Made by a program: the position numbers and the translations under genes. This document shows, piece after piece, positions 57,809 to 64,000 of a stretch of 64,000 nt of DNA. How positions within the stretch are numbered: the first letter of the stretch is position 1; every line of letters begins with the position of its first letter. The DNA comes from Cephalotus follicularis (Eukaryota > Streptophyta > Magnoliopsida > Oxalidales > Cephalotaceae): NCBI GenBank assembly GCA_001972305.1, contig BDDD01002299.1, positions 124,001 to 188,000 of the forward strand, written 5' to 3'. A model generated the notes under the pieces. The model made no database searches. It had not been told where the DNA came from and was given only the letters and a program-made list of their open reading frames with translations.

Positions 57809-58506
57809 CGAACCAATAAGAATAAAACACCTCAATAAATGTCAGAAAACCACAACTTTTAACTTAATAGAAGAAAACTTTCTCTCTCTCGTCTTTTTTC
57901 ACTCTCCCCTCTCATTCTCTAATCATTCTGCGTTAAAGACAAAAAATTACTCTTTGTCATCTCTTCTCACTCTCCCATCTCTTCTACCCTAGTCTCTCTT
58001 CTTCATTTCTTTAATCTCTCCCATCTTATCTCTTTCTTCTTCTTTTTTTATTTGTTCCTCTAGCAAATCAGACCGCATCTCCTTCCTTCCTTCCTTTCTT
58101 TTTTCGTTTTCTTTTAATTTCTTTTAAAAGGAAAAACAAATCAAAACCCAAAAAGTTGTTATTCTCGGATTTGGACATCTGTTGCTAATAGATCGGAGGA
58201 TTTGGAGGGAAGATTTCCAGCGGCGATGATGCGGTTGTTTGTGAAGTGGCTTGGGTTTTATGGATTTTTTGTTGCACTATCATAAGTATTATGAGCTATT
58301 TGGAAGTTTTGAGTATCTTTTGAGTTGTGATTTTTACTTTATTTTAGAATCCTTTGGATTAATTTTGTTAAGTTCTTGGGTATTTTAGAAGTTAAAGTGT
58401 CATTTTATATGATGCTTAAAGAATAAATTAATCATTTATGATGGGAGAGATTATAATTATGATAGTGTGAGAGTGCACAGAGGTGATAGCAGCACTACCG
58501 GGCACA
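57809..58506. other. Pyrimidine-rich and gene-free stretch
   Basis: A long CT-rich tract (about 57870-58110, CTCTCTCTCG and CTTCCTTCCTTCCTTTC), then AT-rich sequence. No protein-coding pattern. A polypyrimidine 5' leader of a lost gene is possible but unsupported. Confidence 0.4.
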
Positions 58507-58990
58507 ATGAATCTCCTAAGTTGGAACTGTCATGGGTTGGGAAACCACGTTCAGTTCGAGGTCTGATAGACCTCAAATAAAAAAAAATTCCCCAGCTGTG
58601 TTTTTCTGTTCGAGACACGGTTATCTGCTCAGGAGATAGAGTTTATCATAATAAAATTAGGTTACAAAAATTATTTTACAGTGAACGTTGAAGGTAGGAG
58701 TGGGGGTTTTGCACTTTTGTGGGATGAGGATTTGGACCTTTCTATACAACCCTTCTCTAATTCTCATATTGACTCCGAAATCAAAATACAAGGAAGGAAT
58801 AAATGTTGGAGCCTTACAGGCATTTATGGGAAACCAGAGGCTCACCTTAGGTCTGAAATTTGGTCCTTATTACGTACACTAGCAAGGCAAAGCAATCTCC
58901 CTTGGCTATGTATGGGAGACTTCAATGAAATCCTTACTAGGTCAGTGAAGGAAGGGGGAGTAACTTTGCGGTCTGGCATTCATTCTTCTT
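58507..58990 (+). pseudogene. LINE apurinic endonuclease relic
   Basis: Begins at an ATG with NLLSWNCHGLGN, the start motif of plant LINE endonucleases. A frameshift and stop follow near 58560-58580. The frame at 58640-58960 has EIEFIIIKLGYKNYFTVNVE, SGGFALLWDEDLDLSI, WSLTGIYGKPEAHLRSEIWS and WLCMGDFNEIL, all in the order of the exonuclease-endonuclease-phosphatase fold, with GDFNE intact. In a live LINE it would nick target DNA. Homology stops near 58960; no RT follows, so the copy is truncated. Confidence 0.85.
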
Positions 58991-58999
58991 TGCCGTTTT

Positions 59000-60660
59000 A
59001 CATATGCTTAGGGTCTGCTCTGTAAGCTTGATGTATGACTTCAAGCTTTGACTTTCTCAAGTTTTGATGTAGTCTTTGTTGGAACCTTATGGTGATAAAA
59101 ACAATATCTAGAGGCATGCATCCTAATACAATACCGTCGTCATCTCATGACCAAACATCATACAGTTCATCCAGGATCAATTAAGCATTATATACAATTA
59201 GAAAACATATATAAAACAATAGAAAGAGCAGGCGGAATATACTCACAAAATGGAGCGGCTCCTTCTTTGTTGATTATGGTTCTATCCTCCAAGAACAACA
59301 GGCCTCCAAGGTATCCACACCAAGCCTTTATCTTCAACACTAGCTTCTCAAGCTGCACAACTCTTGCCTTTGGTTTTACTGTGTTTTTCTTTGTTCTTCA
59401 AAGAATCAGAAGAAAACACGTATTGAGAGAGGAAGAGAAAATGTCAGGAGAGTGATTGTCTGAGAGAGACTTTTGTTTTTACTGTTTTATTGCTAGATAA
59501 AATGTGTAAAAGTAAAGTCTCAATCTCCTATTTTATGCAAGAATCTCATCTAGCATAAATAGCATTTCTTCCATTTATATTATTTTCTTTCCTTAAGCGC
59601 ATTAAGAATATTTAATCTCATTAAATATAATTAGAAAATAATATTCCAATTATTTTTTTCTCGTACGGTATCGAAAATATCAGCATGTATTGTGTATGAC
59701 CCTGTGGGTTCACTATTACGCTGGTCGTAGGATAAATTGTGACACTCACAATTATCTGATTAAATATTTATTATCACACAAAAATATTATCTCGGACATT
59801 TCTAATTAAAATTCTTTTAATTATTTTCTTCCAAGATTAATTATCAATTTAATCTCAGACATCCTACAGGTCGACATCGATATCTAACAATGCATAACGA
59901 CCCCCGGGTAAAATGAATTATTTGCGAACCACTATTTACAGGTACATGCAAGTATAGTCCCTCCATTGACAATGTTCTGATTAAATATAGGGTACGGATT
60001 ATGTCAGACCCCAATAATTTAATCTTTAGCCTCGTGACTATCTTTCGTCAGCCCAAATAATATTATAGGTGCCCCTCTAATATTCAACCAATGATATCAC
60101 ACTCTTGATATCGTGGCTAGCCTGACCAGACACTTAATTACTAACGAAAATCATCCTAAGCATAATCTTCTTTTACTAGAAGCAATGGATTCATTATTGC
60201 GTGCTCACATACCTCCATACATAAGCGTAGTGTGTCCAACTAATGTCTGTATACACTTCATTGAATATGTATTTAAGTATCATAAAAACACAGCACCCTA
60301 TGCACAAAACATCCAATGACGGCTTATGTTCAAGGATCACATGCACTGTTGTAAAACTAGAATTATGTCTGACATGTAAGTAAAACTCCATACAGAAATT
60401 CTATCAACAGTCATCTTCAGTGAATTCATCAATAAATTAACGAGCACCCACATAGTTGTCATAGCATCAACCATGCGAGTGATGTGAGATCAGTCACCAT
60501 TTGCTTACCGATCTGACAGTACGTGCTGGTCTATCCGGATTGATCATGCCCTGAGTGTCAATCCTATGATCAAGAAGATTCTAAATAAAGTATACCGAGA
60601 TTCCAATTCTCACATCATGATCTCATCATGAACTTGGTTCTCTAACTTTATTCCAGAACA
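59000..60660. other. Unassigned, probably retrotransposon-derived region
   Basis: No coding signature. It lies between a LINE relic and the LTR of the Sirevirus-like element and may belong to that LTR or to another insertion. Short frames at 59147-59455, 60113-60319 and 60391-60194 look like chance. I could not find inverted or direct terminal repeats. Confidence 0.35.
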
Positions 60661-60819
60661 TTCATTTATTAAATAAACATGTATTCAAATAATGAACTCA
60701 CAACCAATGATAAAATATAAATATCTTTATTGAATTTATATACAAGATAGAGTAAATACAAGCTCAACACTAGTTTGTAGGACTCATACTTAAGTCTAAT
60801 GTAGTCTTCTCTATTGCAT

Positions 60820-61160
60820 ACATAGTATGGTCTGCACATATCTGGTCTGCTCTGCATATACATAGTCTGGTCTGCACATAGCTGGTCTGCTCTGCGTATA
60901 CATAGTCTGGCCTGCACATATATGGTCTGCTCTGTGTATACATAATTTGATCTACACACATCTGGTCTGCTCTGCATATACATAGTCTGGTCTGTGCATA
61001 TCTGATCTGCTCTGCGTAACATATCTGGTCTGGTCTGCGTATACATAGTCTGGTCTGAACATATCTGGCCTGCTCTGAGTATACATAGTCTGGTCTGCGC
61101 ATACATAATCTAGTCTGCTCTGCATATACATAGTCTGGTCCGCACATACATAATCAGGTC
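60820..61160 (-). repeat. 40-bp minisatellite in the Copia LTR region
   Basis: About eight imperfect units built on TCTGGTCTGCTCTGCATATA and CATAGTCTGGTCTGCACATA. It is open in two overlapping minus-strand frames (61106-60669, 61147-60770) because the 40-bp unit lacks stops; the CADQTMYMQ-like peptide repeats are not considered genes. Confidence 0.85.
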
Positions 61161-61697
61161 TGACTTTTTTGCATTTTATGCCTTAAGCGCTGCCTATGCC
61201 TTCTCTTTCTTAAGCCTTCTTTTCCTCTTTCCCTTCTCAGCCATGAGTTGCAAAGTCTAGCTTTGATCGTCTGATGTCTGTTTCTTAAGCGTCTATGGTC
61301 TGCCAAGCTTTGCGAGGTCTATATTTGACTTGTCTGTGGTTTGACTTACTCTGCTTTGGTTTGCATAAGCTCTGCCGAGCATGTTCGAAGACTGCCTTTT
61401 CTACCTTCGCTTTTCTTCTACAAGCGCTGCCTAAGTCTTCTTTGCTTGTCAACAATTTTCATTGAAGCACTGATGGTTTGAGTAAAAGCGTCGCCGCTTT
61501 ATGCTGGTCTGTAAAACACTGGTCTGTAAGTCTGACTACTCTTCTCTACCTTCTTTGCTCAACATTATAAATTGTCTATTCAAGCTAGATCAAGTTTGCT
61601 GCTTAATTTTCAACTTTGTCATCTTGCACATAAACTAAAATGGATTAGTTTCAAATATGTTATCATCAAAATCAGAGTTGAGACATAAATGTTAACA
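61161..61697 (-). repeat. Start of the 3' LTR of the Sirevirus-like Copia element
   Basis: The LTR boundary is at 61697: on the minus strand it begins TGTTAACATTTATGTCTCAAC immediately after a polypurine tract. It runs to lower coordinates, includes AAGCGTCGCCGCTTT-type motifs (61480-61500) and probably the 40-bp minisatellite. The far end was not found. Confidence 0.6.
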
Positions 61698-61904
61698 ATC
61701 TCCCCATTTTTTATGATGACAAAATTTTCCAAACATAAAGTATATAATTTGCAATAATTTGAAATGCGTTTTGAGATAGTAATAAGTTTGTTTAAACTTC
61801 TCGTCTTTAGGGATGCAATAATTTCTCCCCCTCAAAATAATCATTCTATGCGAACTTTGGAATAAACTTACATTTTGCATACTTTATGTATTCTCCCCCT
61901 TTTT
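61698..61904 (-). promoter_or_regulatory. Three polypurine tracts before the Copia 3' LTR
   Basis: On the minus strand, AAAGGGGGAGAA at 61904-61891, GAGGGGGAGAAA at 61836-61824 and AAATGGGGAGAT at 61712-61698. The last abuts the LTR and would be the functional priming site. Repeated polypurine tracts in this position are described for Sireviruses. Confidence 0.6.
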
Positions 61905-62019
61905 GGAATACGTCAAAAAGGTTAGCTTAATAATGTAATTTACTAACATATTAAACAAACAATTTGCATTCAAAAATTACCACAACAATGCAAATGACAC
62001 TATTCTAAGTCACACAAAC
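61905..62019 (-). other. Spacer between pol and polypurine tracts of the Copia element
   Basis: Short AT-rich stretch. No envelope-like ORF is present between the end of pol and the 3' LTR. Confidence 0.5.
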
Positions 62020-62927
62020 TCAGTTCTTTCGTAAGGTTTGAAAAAGTGTTTTCATCAAGGGGTTTTGTGAAAATATCTGCAATCTGCTCTTTTGTAGGAA
62101 TGTGTGAGAACAACATCTCCTTTTTTCTATATGATCTCTAATGAAATGATGTCTGATGTCAATGTGTTTGGTTCTAGAGTGATGAACAGGGTTTTTAGAT
62201 AAGCAAATGCTACTTGTGTTATCACATTTTATTGGAATCTTACTAAAATTATAACCATAGTCCACTAGTTGTTACTTCATCCAAAGTGCTTGTACATAGC
62301 AACTGTCGGCCGCAATATATTCAAAACAGAATTTTGTTTCTTACTAAACCAAGAAACAAGCATGCTTCCTAAGAATTGGCAAGTGCCTCTTGTGCTCTTC
62401 CTATCAACTTTATATCCACCAAAATCGACATATGTGTAAGTATGCAGTTCAAAACTAGATTCTCTAGGATACCATAAACCTAAGGAAGGAGTGTATGCAA
62501 GATATTTAAAAATGCGTTTTACGGCAAATAAATGAGACTCTTTTGGACACCCTTGAAAACGTGCACATAAACACATGGAAAATAATATATCCGGTCTACT
62601 AACGGTAAGATATAATAATGAGTCTATCATGCTTCTATATAGATTTTGATCAACAAGTTTGCCTTCCCATCTATCAAGTCTTGTTGTAGTGCTCATTGGT
62701 GTCTTACTTTGCTTTGCATTTTCCAATCCGAAACGTTTGAGAAGATCCTTCACGTACTTGAATTGGTTGATGAATATTCAATCTTTGAGTTGTTTAATTT
62801 GAAGTCTAAGAAAGAAATAACTAAGCTCTCCCATCATGCTCATCTCGAATTCATCTTGCATTAGTTTAGCAAAGTCCTTACATAATATTTCGTTAGCAGA
62901 ACCAAATATAATATCATCAACATAAAT
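62020..62927 (-). pseudogene. pol: Copia pol: RT C-terminus and RNase H, broken
   Basis: On the minus strand from 62927: IYVDDIIFGSANEIL with the catalytic YVDD box intact, then FEMSMMGELSYFF, a stop TGA at 62780-62778, and KRFGLENAKQSKTPM, SMIDSLLYLTVSRPDI and YVDFGGYKVDRKST leading into RNase H. A frameshift near 62310-62330 separates this from AADSCYVQALWMK (stop) and [33 protein letters not shown] at the RNase H end. At least two stops and one frameshift; inactive. Confidence 0.85.
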
Positions 62928-63365
62928 TTACACTATGAGTATATCTTTATGTTTTGTTTTAGTAAACAATGTGATATCAACAAAACCTCTTTTAAAACCG
63001 TTTGAGTTAAGAAAGCTACTCAATCTTTCATACCAATCTCTTGGAGTTTGTTTCAAACCATATAAAACTTTTTGTAATTTAAAAACATGGTTAGGGAAGT
63101 GTGGATCTATGAATCCGGGAGGTTGTTCAACATATACTTCATCTTTAATAAAACCATTTAAAAAAGCACTTTTAACATTCATTTGAAATAGAGTAAAATT
63201 TTTATGAGATGCAAATGTAAGCAACAGACGAATATATTCTAATCTTGCTACGAGGGCATAAGTTTCATCAAAATCAATTCTTTCTTCTTGGGTGTAGCCC
63301 TTAGCAACTAGTCTAACCTTATTTATAACAATAATACCTTGATCATCCATTTTGTTTCTAAAAAC
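62928..63365 (-). pseudogene. pol: Copia pol: reverse transcriptase N-terminal half
   Basis: The minus frame reads NKVRLVAKGYTQEERIDFDE, TLFQMNVKSAFLNGFIKDEV (the motif A Asp that is usual in the family is Asn here), VEQPPGF and KVLYGLKQTPRDWYERLSSF. It ends at TAA 62930-62928, six bases before the YVDD box. Wording is that of the Sirevirus (SIRE/Maximus) branch of Ty1-copia. The altered motif A residue alone would abolish polymerase activity. Confidence 0.85.
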
Positions 63366-64000
63366 TCATTTAGTGTCAATTATTGGATGATCATTAGGCC
63401 TAGCTATTAGTTTCCATACATTATTACGTTCAAATTGATTTAACTCTTCTTGCATAGTAATAATCCAATTTTCATCATTTTCAGCCTCAATTATATTTTT
63501 AGGCTCAATTTGGGATAGAAAAGCTAGATAGTTGCATGCATTAGAGGAAGATTTAGTGGTTATACCTCTTGTAGGATTACCTATCATAGCATCAAGAGGA
63601 TGACTTGACTTGTGTTTCCAATTTCTTACTTGAAAAGTGCTATTTTCAATTTGTTGTAGAGGTGTTTCTTCTTGCGTTTGTTCCTTTTCTTGTAGCAACT
63701 CTTCGTTGAAAGATTGGTTATCAATTAAAGTCATCTCATTGACTTTCTCTTGAAGAATACCTACATCATCATCATCGTCTACTTGTCTAGGAAGAATGAG
63801 GTTAGATTCATCAAAGATTACATGCATGGATTCTTCTACTTCTAGTCTTTTCTTATTAAATATTCTATAAGCTTTACTAGAATTTGAATAGTCAAGAAAT
63901 ATACCTTCACCCACTTTGGCGTCAAACTTACCAAGGTTGTCATTGCCGTTATTGTGCACAAAGCACTTGTATCCAAATGTATGAAAGTAACTAATGTTAG
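63366..64000 (-). pseudogene. pol: Copia pol: integrase C-terminus and linker, continues beyond window
   Basis: The minus frame is open from the window edge: YFHTFGYKCFVHNNGNDNLG, KFDAKVGEGIFLDYS and KAYRIFNKKRLEVEESMHV, the GKGY-like C-terminal integrase module, then an acidic linker (DDDDDVGI) and QEELNQFERNNVWKLI before the RT. It is closed by TGA 63368-63366 within a conserved segment, then resumes in the same frame (VFRNKM). The integrase catalytic core, protease and gag lie outside the window. Confidence 0.85.

Noticed and set aside
60669-61147. Two overlapping minus-strand ORFs with Cys/Gln repeats
   Set aside because: They are translations of the 40-bp minisatellite in two frames.
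62646-62864. Plus-strand ORFs in the Copia region
   Set aside because: Shadows of the minus-strand RT and RNase H.
1-64000. tRNA or rRNA genes
   Set aside because: The only tRNA-like strings are primer-binding sites adjacent to LTRs; no cloverleaf with A and B boxes was recognised.

Overview
This window is nuclear DNA of a flowering plant, most likely a eudicot. The genes have short coding exons bounded by GT-AG introns and TATA boxes of the TATAAATA type, and most of the sequence is plant transposons. No prokaryotic operon structure, rRNA, tRNA or CRISPR array was seen. The species cannot be fixed from the sequence alone.

Layout. (1) 1-3.1 kb: a small coiled-coil gene (664-1417) and a short AT-rich MITE-like repeat. 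(2) 3.15-7.1 kb: a truncated Tat/Retand-type Ty3 element (5' LTR plus the start of gag), then Copia-LTR-like and other dispersed repeats. (3) 7.1-8.6 kb: a Mutator-like element with degenerate terminal inverted repeats. (4) 10.35-11.8 kb: minus-strand coiled-coil exon fragments. (5) 11.9-20.6 kb: nested insertions, namely a MITE-like repeat split by a Retand solo LTR, itself split by a 7.2 kb non-autonomous Ty3-type element with very long LTRs. (6) 21.5-26.6 kb: a CACTA terminus, a solo LTR with exact target duplication, and a 1.83 kb tandem duplication that doubles an 85-residue coiled-coil gene. (7) 26.6-32.1 kb: a degenerate PIF/Harbinger element carrying a fragment of a P58IPK-type DnaJ gene. 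(8) 32.2-35.7 kb: a complete non-autonomous Retand derivative with target duplications, whose interior is made of 41-bp and 25-bp tandem repeats. (9) 37.4-43.3 kb: a five-exon gene for a basic/coiled-coil protein with a solo LTR in intron 1 and a possible premature stop. (10) 43.9-54.5 kb: an autonomous-type Retand element lacking its 3' LTR; gag-pol is one frame broken by four stops, while an antisense three-exon gene with its own TATA box and poly(A) signal is intact. (11) 54.5-64 kb: a possible spliced transcript, Copia relics, a solo LTR, a LINE endonuclease relic, a 40-bp minisatellite and the 3' half of a Sirevirus-like Copia element running off the window.

How parts relate. The Retand-type LTRs at 3.15, 12.2, 22.2, 32.2, 39.1, 43.9 and 57.2 kb form one extended family. 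The 32.2 kb element shares a gag N-terminus and 3' motifs with the 43.9 kb element and so looks like its mobilisable derivative. Host genes amount to two or three small coiled-coil genes and one basic/coiled-coil gene; the rest is mobile DNA and its debris.
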